Part shown: positions 26,320 to 40,301 of the stretch, piece by piece
Position numbering within the stretch: position 1 is the stretch's first letter
Layout of the letters: every line of letters starts with the position of its first letter
Assembly (NCBI GenBank): GCA_008508345.1
Contig: QNGE01000775.1
Span: 163,652-227,651 of the forward strand
Length of the DNA: 64,000 nucleotides
DNA from: Paragonimus westermani
Lineage: Eukaryota > Platyhelminthes > Trematoda > Plagiorchiida > Troglotrematidae
Direction: 5' to 3'
Program-made: the position numbers and the translations under genes
The notes under the pieces: generated by a model
What the model saw: the letters and a program-made list of their open reading frames with translations, nothing else
The model's database searches: none
What the model was told of the DNA's origin: nothing

Positions 26320-26400
26320 ATAGGTGCCAGGCTACAGAGTCTATTTGAATCGGAACGCTGCGATCAGATTTAGTGATGTCCAACCCGTTAATAGCATGTG
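26320..26400 (+). mobile_element. SINE body fragment
   Basis: The stretch 'gtctatttgaatcggaacgctgcgatcagatttagtgatgtccaac' matches the second half of the SINE body. It lacks the head and the tail and directly follows another copy. Confidence 0.55.
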
Positions 26401-26444
26401 TCTGGTATAATATTTGCTGGTATATTTGCTAAGTCTTACTTTGC

Positions 26445-26454
26445 GGGGGGGGGG
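26445..26454 (+). repeat. G10 homopolymer
   Basis: Ten consecutive G residues, followed by C and two more G, sit in an otherwise AT-leaning region. The length may be unreliable in the assembly. Confidence 0.9.
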
Positions 26455-29400
26455 CGGTAAGAGGGCGAAAGGTTACATATGGGGTTACTGCTGAGTTGAT
26501 ACGACATTGTTTTGTTCCCTAGAAAAGTGGGTAACCTTCGTTGCAAATCAGGAAGAGTCAGGCTGGTCACCGGCTGTATTCTGGAAGTGACTGAACCATG
26601 TGATGAACACCAGTTCGAACAAATCTGTGGAGTGTGCTGAGCACGCACAATGGTTAGACATCAGCCGGATGGTTCATGAGTTTAAGTACTGATCACCAAA
26701 CACCGTCTAACAAGCGGAGGCACAAGAACAACCTGGACGATCATGTATCACCTTAACACCGTGGGTCCACTTATCCAGCTCCAACTTACACTTCTATGTA
26801 CCTTTAAACTACTGAGTCATTTTCATCGCAATAACACGGTGAACAGCCGGACCCAATTTACAGCATTGATATGTTCGCCACCGGCCCCCAACAAACCGTA
26901 TTTTTCAGGGTTTTCCCCGCTGCACCATGCGTCAGGTTGCTTGAGCACAAGCTTTAAGTGAGCAGACCCTAAGCAGATCGTCTTCCCAAACCCGGAAACC
27001 TGGGAATATCTCATTAACACACTAACCAGTGTCACTTATGTTATCTACACGTAGCTATCTAGTGCTATGTGATTTGAGATATACTGTTCACTCCGAAATA
27101 ACTCCAAGAACCAGGTCATGAAGAGTAAAGAATCAAGTGAGAGCTAACGGATGTTTCACGCTAATATCTATTCTGGTCCAAATGACCGTTTTTAGTCATC
27201 TACCGATAAGGCGGAGAATGCTCGTTATCCCTGTGGTTGCAAGGGAAGTGCAAATTCATTACTAACGGGAATAGTAATCAACCAGTTACAAACCTTGGTT
27301 TTAAACAAAGTATTCATGGTAGAGTGTCGGGTGCTGGGTTGCCGAATCCAGAATACCAGAAAAACTGTAGTCTCGATAACGCTGAGCAATCTCAGTTTCT
27401 TTGAAGAGAACAGCGTTTTTATAAAGGAACAACACTATTCACGATTGCTGTTGGGCGACGAGCGTTCTCACATCGCTATTTTAAACGACCCTGCATCTAG
27501 CAACCCAGTCGTTTGAATTTGCCATAGGTATAAACAGCAGCTGATCGCCGTTTTTGGTTGGTTGGCGCTTGTCGATCGCCATTCCATTCGCAGCAGGCTG
27601 TGCGTGAGCGCTGATTGGGTGAATCTTCTGTAATCAGGATACCGCTCCAGTCCACTCGCGTAACAGTGTGATCTCAGTGAGCTGAAATGTACAATCTAAA
27701 ATACCTCTGGTTGTTCAAAAGAGCTTCATAGGGAAAAAATTGTATATTCATGGGACCGACTGAAAATTCCTTGAGTTCAACCAACTTTGCGAGCAATTGA
27801 CCACTCACTATTGGCAGCGCCGTGCTTTCAAATCAGAAGCGACCCAGTAGCCTCTTCTTCCCTCTAAAGTAGCTGAATTGTTGAAATTCATTTTTGTCTT
27901 GATTTATTTCAGCTTCATTTTTTCATTATCGATTTCTCGAACGTGGTGTTGATTCTTACTATTTCATACCTGACCTACATGCCATGGCATTGGGATTCAC
28001 ATAGTAATTATGTTATAGTTTGCTATAAGTACGAACAGATATATGTGACTCATTCGGTTGGTCTGAGATTCTTAGGAGGTGTTCCAAAACCTACTCGTGT
28101 TCGTAAAGGACGCACATAGGCCACTCGGAGGATTGTTTATCTTGAGCACATTCCTGCCTTGATTATTTCACTTACTCATATAAGCGTACGGTTCATTGTG
28201 TGACTTCACTTTGCGGGAGGACAAACGGAAATAAGGACAGACAGTTCGAATAAAAAGTATCCCACGGTCCGCAGTCACACTTCATTTGAAATCATTCAGC
28301 AGGAATATTAGGGCGAAGGTTCGAACCGGGGACATTAGTGTTTTGAGCGAGGTTCTTGTTCAAATAGTTTCCCACTCTCACTTGGTCACCATCGAATTTG
28401 TTTTAGCCGGCATTCAACGTTTTTATCCTGTAGTCTTTGGATTTGTTCACTTCTGCTCATTCTTTGTTAACAGATGTCCAATCGGTGTGGACTTCACAAG
28501 TGACCTCTAACGTAGACTCCCCGCTGTTGTTGATAACCAGATTTCCTACGGCGACCTACAATTCAGCCAGCTATTGCTAACACTATGCAGGTTCACACAG
28601 CTAGCTCACTAAAGAAATAACGTTGGTAAAAATCGATGGGCACAAGTTAAGCGAGGTGATGGCTGCAAGATGTGAAGTGATTAGAAGTGACTGAATGAAT
28701 GGAGTGACCGCATGTAAATCACCGGATCCTTCAACGCAGGGGTTGACGTGCTGGATTTGATATTGTGACAGCCCATAGCAATCAGATCGGTCAGTTATTA
28801 GATAATCATACCGCCGCAAGTTAGCATTTAGCTATCCAGACGGATACAACTCCATTTTAACTGCCAAAATGCATTGGCTGCGGCCCCAGGTATTGGAATT
28901 AACGAGGAGTTACTGACTCGTGGTCACTGCTAATTTATGATCCCGGACACGAGTGAAACTAGGTGTGAGATCGGTGTAACATGAAATGAATTAACAAAAC
29001 GACTTAATTGTTTATGCTTGAACATAAGCTGAAAGTTTTCTGAGGTTTCTGACGAAAGAAAACTGTGCGTTGTGAAACCATGTCTTAAGTATGGACCAAG
29101 ATTCATTGTATCGTGGAGGACATAACTACGCAACTCAGTCACATTTCTGGTAATGGCCTTCAGTTCTTCATTTTTAAGTTAAATACCGTTATGACAAATG
29201 GGGTTGTAGCGAAAAGGCCGCCAAAGCAAAGGAAAGGTCCAACCTCAAATCCCTCCCAATACAGGTTGGAGTTGTGTGACCCTCGCGGCAAAGACTGTTA
29301 AAAATTTCCCTGTGGCGAGCAAACAAACCACCCATCAGACACCTGTGTCAGGTATATCAAAACGTTAGGTTTGAACCAAAACTCAACAACCCATGCCATC

Positions 29401-30230
29401 ATTAACAGCTCGTTGCAGTAGGCTTCGTGTAAACGATCGAAGACAAGCAATGTCCAGAAATGAATTGTTTCAAAAGAGGTGGCATTAACTGTGATCATTG
29501 CTCAAAACCGTTGTTAGATGGACAATGTTTGGCCACTTTCAACTAGGTGAGCAATGCTATGATTTGCCCAATGGATTAGGTGCACCAAGAAGCGAAAAGA
29601 CCGTGGAGAGGTACGCTTTTACTGTGAACCTGAAACAAACAGAAACTGGTGAAGTACACTTTTTTACAACTCTTCTACCATGAAAAGAAGAATGACAGTG
29701 TCCGATAAACGTGAAACTGCGTGCAAAAGTTGTCAACTGTGTTAGACATACGATGAATGTTGTAAGTTGTTCGGTATAATGAAATTCTTGTTAAAACGAC
29801 TTATTTTCCGATTCTGGAGCTTTGTTACAACGATGTCAGAATGAATGTCTATTCTATGGTGCAATGAGAACACTTTCAAGGACGATGAAAGGTTTGCGTC
29901 ACCGAGATATCAGTCTTTGTTTGAAGGATATTTATTCGTCCACTGTCAAACGTAAGGCAGGATGTTATATATATGTTTACCTGAATTCGAAAGGTGAAAC
30001 TGCTTAGTGGAACAGATATCGGCACTGTTTCTGTACGATCTTAGGATGGATTACTAACACGTAGTTGATAGGATCACATCGTACTGTCAACAGCGTATGA
30101 GTGATCGCTGCAGTCAAAAGAAAGCATTTTGACCATGATTCAGAAGTCGGAAACATAATTGAAGATAGTAATAAGTGGAACATTAACTTGCAAGATAACT
30201 ATCACAAAACTTCGGCTGTGATTCACCGTT
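26455..30230. other. Unassigned sequence
   Basis: No gene or repeat copy was recognised. Open frames are short and scattered on both strands. Confidence 0.45.
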
Positions 30231-30269
30231 CACAGCTGAGGTTTTGTTGCAGTAGAAACCTCAGCTGTG
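30231..30269. repeat. Perfect 14-bp inverted repeat (hairpin)
   Basis: The arm cacagctgaggttt (30231-30244) is exactly complementary to aaacctcagctgtg (30256-30269), with an 11-base spacer. As RNA or single-stranded DNA it would form a stable stem-loop. It is not adjacent to a recognisable transposon end. It lies about 1 kb before the first recognised exon of the EGF/SEA gene. Confidence 0.8.
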
Positions 30270-31230
30270 CAGAGTCAGTAGGTAGAATAATGCGTGTTGT
30301 CAAATGAGCAATAAACATCTAACCGATGCGACCCGAGATAAATCGAAAGTCGTCCAGAAAAATATGCCATTGTACAAAGCGAAAGTTTTACTGAAGATAA
30401 CTTGGCCGTTAGACCAGAACGAAACGTAGATGACCAAAGTTAACTAAGATTGAGCTCGTCAGTGGATAAGAGAGAGGATTTGCTGAGTCAAAATGAAATG
30501 AATGGTCGTGGAGCCTGGCTAAGTTAGCACTAAGCAACTCACAAGTAACGTTCTCTAAAGCGAAGGAAAATAGTCTGTTTAGTCCAGCAAAACATTGACG
30601 AACAGTAAGTTGCAATTCACGACTGAACCGGTCTGGAAGCTGATGAGGTAATATCAGTTGTACAACAAAAACGATAATGTTTGTTCAGAACCAGGTCATC
30701 GTTTCGACAAGGTTGACATGGCAGTTCAGTACTACGGGTTGGAAGGGTGCTGTACAACGGTGAGATGTGGAACAGAAGAAACAGAGGTCACGTGAAACTG
30801 TTGAGCATGAAGGAAAGGACAAGAGTGGGTGCTGCCTGAGTGTGAACGTTTGCTGAGTCAAATAAGTTAGCTACCTTCGATCACACAAGCACAACATACC
30901 ACCACAACTTAAGGTCATGTCATCGAAAATTTACAACTGACGGTGGCAAAGTCTGTTTGAGTATTTTTAATTGACAATGCATCCACTCGTTAGGTTTTTG
31001 TAGTTAACAATGGTTTTAGTCCAGGTTCAACGGAAAACTGTAAGTTATCTGTAGAGGGTCAGATTAAACAGATTGGCTCACGTAACCTGCTCATTTATTC
31101 CGAACTCCTTTAAGGATACTCATGGACAGCATCGGCGACATCTTGGTCCTGCTCACACTGACTTCAATGAGATGCGGTCAACTGAACGGACAAATGAACA
31201 GTGTAACATTACAACCGTCTTCCAACTTAG
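30270..31230. other. Sequence upstream of the first recognised EGF exon
   Basis: No promoter element can be named. The open frame that contains the EGF exon extends upstream from 31231 to about 31086 and has an in-frame ATG at 31122. If the exon starts there, the first residues include a short hydrophobic run that is only a weak signal-peptide candidate. Confidence 0.4.
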
Positions 31231-31515
31231 CTCCTATCAAGTCGAATTGGACGCGCTCCGCAAGCACAAACATTACACAGGGCGGTAGGCTAATCACCGT
31301 ATCGCCACCTGTTTCGTTTCGAAATCCCTCCTTTGATAAGTACCTCACTGCCGCTTCACAGATGAAAACAATGCCAAACAGAGCGCTTGAACTCATCCTG
31401 TTACCAGCATGCGTCCCACCCTGCCAAAACGGGGGAGTCTGTAGAAAAGATGAGAAACAAAACACGGACTTCTGTCTCTGTCCTCAAGACTACACTGGAT
31501 CAACATGTGAAATGT
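31231..31515 (+). CDS. EGF-domain exon of a large extracellular protein (exon A)
   Basis: This exon encodes a linker and one complete EGF-like domain. The first 65 or so residues are rich in Ser, Thr, Asn and Pro and contain two N-glycosylation sequons (NWT, NIT). The domain follows with six cysteines in canonical spacing: 'CVPPCQNGGVC', a loop, then 'CLC' and 'GSTC'. The exon ends before a strong donor (gtgagt at 31516) with one base of the next codon, phase 1. A pyrimidine-rich acceptor ending at 31230 would give a phase-1 start and a length of 95 codons, matching the phase 1-1 rule of EGF exons. The start is uncertain: the frame stays open upstream and an ATG at 31122 is an alternative beginning. 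The next well-supported exon is 8.8 kb downstream. EGF modules mediate extracellular protein contacts; the specific ligand cannot be inferred. Confidence 0.8.
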
Positions 31516-34500
31516 GTGAGTTATTTTTACAAGTAGTATATAAATTTGGTGATCATCAGACATGTTTTCGTTTTACTTTAACACATAACTTAATTTCGCC
31601 GGTTACTTCCGTAATGTTAATGTGGAATACACTTTTAGCTGTGACAGATGGACTACTACGTTTCGCGTTAAGTTAAATGTATGCACTTCTGTCTGGCTCA
31701 TTGGGTTTGGTTAACTGCACTTATCGTGCGATTTCATCCATTATTTCTCACCCGTTGACTTGAATTCATTGAGCGATAACTTGTTTGATCTCGTATCCGT
31801 AATCCATCCGTTCCGGACTTCAAAGGTACCCTCGCCTCACTGTGCTGAAATAATCGCATCACGGAATTGGCCGCCTACCAGAATACTAAGGAAACCGGAG
31901 TCACGGTAAATGACTTTCACCTACAATCTCGTGATCTGACGGCGAATCACAGGCTATTCTAGTTTGTATGTTCAACATCCCACAAACCATTGCTGCTACC
32001 ACAGCTCTCGAAGTGAGGATGAATTGGAAAATGACAACGATAATGTTTCCTATACTCAGTGTGGTGCGTGGCAGAATACAATCGGAAAATTTTACCTCAG
32101 TAACAGCATGTTCCGAAACACTGACTGATCACACATTCGGTAGTTCAGATCTGCATCTGAGATGCTGTATCTAGGTTGCATAAGGAACCTTCAGCTTTTA
32201 ACGTTTGATATGGACCGGAGGCGCATGTCTGGGGACGTTTGAATGGCTTTGACGTTTCTGAGAAGAACCAGCTCATTCATGTAGACTTCAGCCTGACAGA
32301 AGACATCAGAAAAGATAATGTAACTTATGATGAATTTCGTCTCTCATACCGCTGGAGCTATAAATGAAAGTGGCAATGATGGTGCAGTAGCCGGAAACCC
32401 CGCTTCCAGCTTTATTGTTCAAAGTGATGGGAAGGAATGTTTTGGCATCTTAATGTACCCATACAAAAACCACTGCATATGTATGCCGCTGGACGAATAA
32501 AACTGCATAGTCTTGACGGTTGATTAGCTTATTGATGTGACTATTAGTGGTATAAAGGATAGAAAGCCAACCGATGTCCTTGACCACATCCAGAACAGAA
32601 GGGCATTTAGCAGTTTGGAGAAGATAGCTGTAACGTACAGCTGGAAGTAAAAGTCAGCTAACTGACCGATTACACTGCTCCAAAATATAACCCAGCGTTC
32701 TGAACACGGCACTTCCATACCACGAACCAGAACGAAAAAAGAAGCGATTTCCTCAAAAGCTGAAAGATGACCGTGTCCCCTATCACGGTTTCGGAGGGAA
32801 ATGACATTTTGAGCCCCAAGCATCTGCAGCTTTATGTGTCTCTCGCTTCACCTGAGTTTTCGATTTGAGAATTTGACCTACAGTATAAGAGGGGAAAAGG
32901 AAAGCTAAGATTGTCTGTTTAAAAATGACTGTTGTATATGCAGCAAGCTATATACACGAAAAATTGTTTGCAAATTACAATCTGGTACCATCGTGTACAC
33001 ACGAATTTCTTAAAGCCAATCACGAACAGAAAACTTTCAAGTATATCAATTGATTTTGTTGCAATACATGATTGTTTGTCCGTTTGTGGTCATTTTTCAT
33101 ACCGGGTCTGTTTTGACCCGAAAAACAAGAAAGGTGTCTACTTAGTATACTCCTATTTTGTAACCTAATGGGTGAAGTTATGGCGGGTAACGTGCAGCAA
33201 AGTAAGCGTATCATTGCCTGAGTTACACGTGCATCCGGTGGTCGTACGTTCGTGCTTACAAACCGGGATGTCAGTGAACAAGGCCGTGGAAGCTATATGT
33301 AAACGTCTTTGTGCATTTCTACCATATTCTGTCCAATAAACCAATGTTGTTTTTAGTCGACATTTGCTTGGTATTTACATCCCTCCTGACCCACAACAGT
33401 TGGATATAGATCCTTCAGCCTATTGAATTGTCCAGAATTAACCGGTTTTGAGAGGTACTCACTTCAAACAGTGTGTGAAATATTTTAAAGGATGTCGTAC
33501 GTTATTAAAAGTAACTATCTATGAACATCAGGTTACAGTGGGCCTAGCTTGTAATCAGTACCAGTCACATTAAACTGGTTGACGAAAAATTCCTTGGTCG
33601 TGCTCTACCCATATTGTAGCTATTTATGTGAAACTTTATTTGACGGTAGATATTGGATAGTGATGAGCTAATGTGAAGTGAGAGCGTCTAAATCTGTTCG
33701 TCTTCTGACCATTCTGTGTAATCTCTTTAAGATAGTTAGCCATGTTATGTTTTAAAAAGACCAATTCTCAACCAAAGAAAACAGGCTGTTACTTCGCCTT
33801 ATGAACTTAAAATGTCAGGTTGCTCGTGAACACACGAATATTGATTTAACTTACGGATGCGTGAGTGACAGTCAGTACATGGTTATAAACAACTCAAACT
33901 GCTACCCTAAAGAAGTACATTCGTTCTACTTTTGTTAGTGAATAACCATTACTTTAGACAGTCAGTGTCGACGATAAGATTATTGATGATAGTAATAATT
34001 ATGACTTGTTTCATTCATGCCGAATAAGTTGTTATTCAGCCATCGTCTGGTAGCTGAGACATAATGGTACTAACCAAGTTGCCACTTGCATGAATTGACA
34101 CCTTGTACTGTTCGTTTAACTTGAATATCGTCCATCACAATGGGCGGACGTCAAAACCTGTTCGGATTGTTTCATTTTGTTAGTTTAAGAGGAATTTTAA
34201 ATGTTCGGAGGTTCGAAAAAATACAAGTTTAGATGGCCTGAGAGATACAACATTAGTCGTACGCGAAATTTCTGAGAAAGAACGTAAAATTACGTTGCAA
34301 TTTTAAACTTGGCACATAAATGGTCAACGCCAGGTTCTCCGACAACGGTTGCATATTCCGCCCAACTGTATGTTGCAACTGGGTGACCAACTTGCTAAGG
34401 AATCTGTTTCAGAAGAAGACGGTTTCGCTCTCCAGGAGGAGAACATGCACATAGTACATTCAACCGACAGCATGGCTGGTTGACTGATGATCGCACGGTA

Positions 34501-37500
34501 AGTTTCACACTTCGGTGACTCGATTACACTTTGAGAAGGATCACGTATTTGGCTAATACGTCTAGAAACTCACAGCAAGAATGGTTTTAATTCCACCATG
34601 AAATCTCAGTTTTTGACAAATGCGTCCGCATAATAGATAAACAACGCTGTTTACGCTAACCATGACCAATTGATGAGAAGCGCGTTGTGTTTTAATGAGG
34701 TCCTAGGCTACAACTATGTACGACGTTGACTTAAGCAAATCTGTCATTTGAATTCAGCACGCCCTCAGATGACTTGTTTTAACCACTACATTTTTTAAAC
34801 CAACTCGACTTGGCACCTGATCATCAGTTCTGAACAGCTGGCACCAGTCAGTTACGGTTCCGCCTGAAACAGCTTATGTGTGACGTCTGACTGGCTGAAT
34901 GTTCTCCAGGGAGGAAGCCCTGCAGCATCATCGCAACGCACAAACCCAACCATCCGCTTTCTCACTTGCTTAACAGCAGATTGCATGTCTGTCTCGGTGG
35001 CGCGATGGGAACAGCCGAGCACCGGAAGCGGCCTGGTTGTTCGAGTCGGTCTGTTGGTTGAACTCAAGGTCCGCGGATGTGCCTTCGTTTGGTTTAACAT
35101 AGAAATACATTGTGTTTCGTGGATCAGTGGTTACGTCAGAACAACGGAACCGATCAACGCGAAAATTCAGCGCACATATGATTCGCCGTGACACAGAAAT
35201 GATATTCTGGGATGCTAGAGAGGTCATTTGTCATGTCTATGAGCTCAAACAATCGGCACATCACGTGAGGTCGTCAACTGTCAAAACGAGTTTGCTGATT
35301 TGCATGAAAAAGTGGAAAATGAACGAATACAACGGTGTGCAATCAAGGTCCACCAGCTCATCCACAATATGGCAGAAGCTAACCACCCATGGCAAGAACA
35401 TAGCAATTGGGAGGACACGTGTAGTGATCGAAATTAAGTTGAATGCGAATTTGGGACAAAACTATTTATCAGATATTCGTAATGCGCATAATGCTTGAAG
35501 GTTATTCATTGACTTCAGAGTTTGATTGGCGATGAAGTTTGTTTTGAAACCGTATGATCCCCGAGGAGTCACAGATTACCACCAGAATAGCTATAAATCC
35601 TAATCGGATTACCAAGTGCCCTAGGACTTTATGAAAATCTCTGGTAAGTTCCTTTGGAGTGTTAATTTCGGAAAAAGTGTCTTCAGGGATATCAAAAACT
35701 AGAAGGGGTTCTGCAAGCTGGAAATATCTATAAGATGATAAACGCGATCGCCCTTGAAGAACCGGAGATCCTTGTGCTCAAGGAGGCGAAATGTTTGAAG
35801 TATTCATGACAACTGTTATAAGAATATATGACCCTAATTCTGCAATGGTGTCTCTGAAATGGCGCTAAAAACTTGTAGTCTATATTACAAACAGAACCGA
35901 CAACTTTGGGCATCAGATTCCGGATGTTTTTTAACTATGAGAAGCGATGTATCAACAGTTCGTTACCATATCTGAGCCGCCTTGAAGCTACCTCAATATA
36001 CATTAATTGTTCGCCTGCAGCTGTTCGGAAATTAAGAACCTTCCGAACTTTCCCTCATCAGCGATTCTACTGAGGAAAAGACTAACTGTCTGGTTGAGAA
36101 CACTTCACAGAAACTGTAATGGATTGTCACTAGAGATTCACTTCAATTTTCTACCAAAACAACATCACTGGTTATCAGACAGAAAAAGAAAAATCTATCT
36201 TCTCGTCAAACTACGTAAAACGTCAGATACAGGACATCCAAAAAACGGAAAGGCGGTTTTTATTAAGTTTTATAACTGGAATAGTTGTGGGTTTGACATG
36301 TGCAGAAAAAAACTATCCACCACTGGATGTTACATTAGCTTTATAACCGAGCACTGTCATCTCTGGTGAACGATCTGTAAGAATGCAAACCTTTTTATAC
36401 TTCAAGTCTAAAGACTTAAGCCATCATTATTGTTCTTTGTGGAGAAAGCCTCGAGTGATCTTCTGTAAATTGTGCGCAAGCTTTTGTAACGTTTCTCTCA
36501 TTCATTTAACCCCACCGTATTACTTTGTACAAAAAGCTGTTAGTACAGCAGAAAAAATGTGCCATTTTGTATGGAAAGGAGGCTGTGTTTTAGTTTAGTA
36601 ATCATTTCAGGGGCTACTGGTACACTGGTCTCATTTTAGTTTAGTTCACGTCATATGTGTGAGTTGAAGAGTGCCGTCGGTTGGTGCTGACATTTTACAA
36701 TGCAGTGCATCTTTACCCTGCATAACAAAATTGATGCCTTCACAGAAGAACTACTCAAACATTGTTTCGCCTAACCAAACGAAGTGACTCCGTGGCGCAT
36801 GATGCATCATCACCCAATCCAATGTTTCTGCATTGTACACACTCGTCAGAAGGCGAATACGGAAGAGGCATGTGGGAAGAATCAATACCTCACAAGTTGA
36901 CATACGACAATCCGTTCACGGTCGAATTGGTATGGAGAAATTTTGGCATACGAGCCTCCAAATCGCTTGCAGTTGGTGTTCCAATGCATTCGAAAACAGG
37001 TTACTGGCATCCTTTTCGGATTAACGACCGAGGTGACCAAAGCCAAAGGACACCTGCGTACAACCGTCACTACAAGTGGCTTGAAGTGCACCGTTTATGG
37101 TCCCACTCTCAAACACAGTATCCACTGTAAACCCGAAGTATTGAGACTAGAAAAGTGTTCGCGGTGATGCTCGCAGTCGAGTCGATCTACCCAAGTTGGC
37201 CAAAGTTTAGATTAGTAAGAAATTGAAGCACTTATTCCTGTGAAATAAAACCATAATAAAACCTCTTGTGGGGTATAGGCTAAAAGAAAAGAACTGAAAC
37301 TATCAGGCAAGAAGGAATTTATTATAAATATGCATATAGATGCAGTTTATATAGGATTAGGAAGGAAAGACAAAGATTTGAATTTGTAACCAAACTAAAC
37401 TTCCAGCATGCATCATACCAGCAGAGCTAAAGGAAAAATAGATAGCAGACCGTCATGACCCAAGTTTCTCAAGAGGAGAATGTATGATTTATAACAACGA

Positions 37501-39558
37501 GGACAGCTGGTTGACAAGATCCAAGAAACGTATAAATGGCCCAACGTCCACCCCACTAATATGATGGTCAACCAATCCAGAAGAGCTAGCACCTTCCTCT
37601 TAGTGCCCTGTGCCTATGTCACCGCGACCAGTGTCACCTAAACATTATTTGAGAACCACACGACTAATTATATTGTCGAGCAATAGTTTTCCACCGAACC
37701 CTCGTACACCTGCCACGGTCGCACTATTGCTGTCCGGTTCAAGGTTAAGCCTTCTCATGATCTATGGCTGATATTATAGCATAAAAACTACTTTCTTTCG
37801 GTCGCCTGGACTTTATTTACTTGCTTCCAGCCGTCCACGCAGGAGCCACGTCGGGATCTGTACGTCAGCCATCCCACGGGTGCGTCTAATCCAACTAAAG
37901 TGAATAAGCAGCGGCGTGCCTTCAGTTCTGTTCTTGTCAGCACGCTGATGTGGGTCAAGGTTATGAACTGTGTCCCACTACCGGGAGCTCAAGATACTTG
38001 TTAGTCTGTTAGTAGTAAATCACGACTCACGCATGAAAACTAAACTGCATATGTGAACTCCGAGAAGACCGGAAGCCAGAAGTGACCATTGGGAACGTAC
38101 ATATGCACTATGTTTGACATGTCACCAAGGAGACTGTCATCCCAACACTACCGAGGATATGAATGCACGGCAGACGTGCAAAATAGTATTTACCTTCGTT
38201 ATTCTGTATTTTGACGTAGCTTGTAATAGACGTCTTGCAGTAAGCAATTTCTCAGGCTAAGCGTTTTTCTGCGGTCACAACACGTAGATATTGCATCTGA
38301 AAGCGGTTCACACTCTGCACATTCCGACGATATCACATTTAAGTTTCACTGTTTTACAACAGCCTGGAATGCCTAATCGACGAGAAGTTAGGTTTACAAC
38401 TTCATACTGTCGTCCTTCCAGATGTCTTTCAAGACGTTCAAAAGCAGTTATAGGCGAGCTCACAGATTACGGTACACGGAGAGGGAAACTGTTTAAAATA
38501 ATGCAAACATTTAGCGGTAATCTGCATAATTGGACACATGGCCCCCAGACATCTCTTTTAGAAAGTATGACTGGTGATAACAAGAAAAACTTCAATCACA
38601 GTGTCGCTGGCTCTTGACCGTGTTACCAACGAGAACTTGAACGGTCGAGTTATTTGAAAGGTGCATATCAGGTCCTCTACCTAGAAAATCCAAGTGCAAT
38701 GGGTTAATACCAGGAGTTCGACTAATACACAGTCAGTCAATGACCAGCTATGGCCAGGATCCAAATAAACAACGTTCAGTTAACTAAGTGATAACTTCTG
38801 TTTTACACAAAGCTGTAATAATCAGAGGACAGCTTCCGTTCCAATCCAGTAGTCGCTGATGTAGACTTTGAAGGACAAGTTCATAGGAAGTCATTGATGG
38901 GGCTGGTGCCCATGCACGCATGTTTGGACGAAAAACTGTACCTGGTTGACATCTGTGTGTAGCTGCGGAAATTTACTGGTACTGTTTTAAGAGAAGGTAT
39001 AATAGATAAATCGCCAGCATAGAAACACGAATTTCCTTTGAAATTAACATCCTACTCAAACTTCTACGATGAGCTCATAGAGCAAAACACAATAGCATTA
39101 GAAAAATAATGCTATAGCACCACAAACACCACCTCTAGACATGTATGACAAAGACCTGATCGATTTTATATCCGTCGAGACCACAATGAAAAATATAAGC
39201 GAACACCTCACTTCTACGACATGGTTTTTAAGATATAACCAGGACGGTGAAGTATAATCGCACTGTTACGTAATCATTTATCTATCAAATTTTTGTTCAC
39301 CGATGAGCCATTCTGTAGCGTGTGACATCGCACGTGTCACTGCTGCCAACCAGCGATAAACTTCGGTTTCTACAGTAGTGATGTAATTCCATAAGCGCGT
39401 GCTCACGTACCTTACAGTAGTTAGTTCAATATATTGTGGTTGTCATGTATATTGGAGATTTATGTAATTTACGACTACCTGGGTAATTCCGAGTCTACAG
39501 TTCTAAATGTAACACCGCACTAGAACACGTTCATCAAGTTCATCAAGGAGCAAACCAG
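31516..39558 (+). other. Probable intron of the EGF/SEA gene
   Basis: This 8 kb follows the exon A donor. Two blocks are unusually free of stops in several frames at once. The first is about 34850-35230, which is GC-richer and open on both strands. The second is 36762-37166, with three forward frames and one reverse frame. Neither shows a domain I can name, and simultaneous openness in opposite frames points to old repeat or composition effects. Nothing else was identified. Confidence 0.45.
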
Positions 39559-39734
39559 TAGAAGAGCCGGGCTCCCATCAAGGACGCTTTGTCATCGGAA
39601 GAAATGTCACGTTTTGTATTGCTCATTTTGGTGACCTTACGCAGATCAACAAGCAAAGGGACTCGTGTGACTACGAGAAATTTCTGGACGATCTTAATAA
39701 CATACCACCGGTAATCTTCTCATTGACCGCAGAG
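39559..39734 (+). CDS. Probable SEA-domain N-terminal-half exon
   Basis: A frame of about 58 codons ends exactly at a consensus donor (gtaagt, 39735-39740) in phase 0. Its core, 'GRNVTFCIAHFGDL' followed by 'RDSCDYEKFLDDLNN', has the layout of the first half of SEA domains: alternating hydrophobic strand, then a helix with Ser-x-x-Tyr-x-x-Phe. The known SEA second-half exon at 57846 begins in phase 0, so the two would join in frame. Against this, a good EGF exon lies between them in the genome and cannot be inserted without breaking phase. The acceptor chosen (AG at 39557-39558, giving phase 1) lacks a strong pyrimidine tract, so the start is uncertain. It may belong to a second SEA unit, to an alternative isoform, or be chance. 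Confidence 0.4.
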
Positions 39735-40301
39735 GTAAGTGATTGACATAGAATACCTTTGTGATCAATCATAGGTCCATGCGTCATTAACTTTTGGAGG
39801 CATAATGCGGTCGATTGGCTAAAACTGGCGGGTGTGATAATCTACAAGAACCATTTGTGAACAATCTGGACAACGACTGGATTCACGGCACCTGCCGCAT
39901 CTGAGCATGTTGGTTCTCTGGCTGGTTCGAATCTAGTCACAGTTGAAATAATTCGCAACTGGATATCTTCTAAATTACCTTAGATATTACACCGGTCTGT
40001 GTGGTGTACAAACATTAGCTTCGAGAAATGGCCTCAATCAGCAAGTGTTCAACTCTCTTTGTCCTAACTGTAACGGCATAGACTTATATACTAGAGTTAT
40101 AACTGGCCCGAGGATGAAGCTTAAACATAGAGTTGCTGACCACAGTGATTTCCCGGAAATAATTCTTTTCTTTGCGTACATTAGTGATTTTATTATCTTT
40201 TTCACAATAAATTGTCACACACTGTACAATTTCTTAGCGCATCGTGTTGTTGGAGTGAATGAACGTCTGGTAGATTAACTTCTAAACTTTTCATGTTTCA
40301 G
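39735..40301 (+). other. Probable intron before the second EGF exon
   Basis: It ends with a strong pyrimidine tract and CAG at 40299-40301. I searched it for a SEA second half that would complete the preceding exon. The only hint is a frame around 39880-39980 containing 'GSNLVTVEII', without convincing splice sites. Confidence 0.4.

Noticed and set aside
34850..35500. Retrotransposon gag or polyprotein on either strand
   Set aside because: The block is GC-richer and open in opposite frames, but no zinc knuckle, protease or RT motif could be found.
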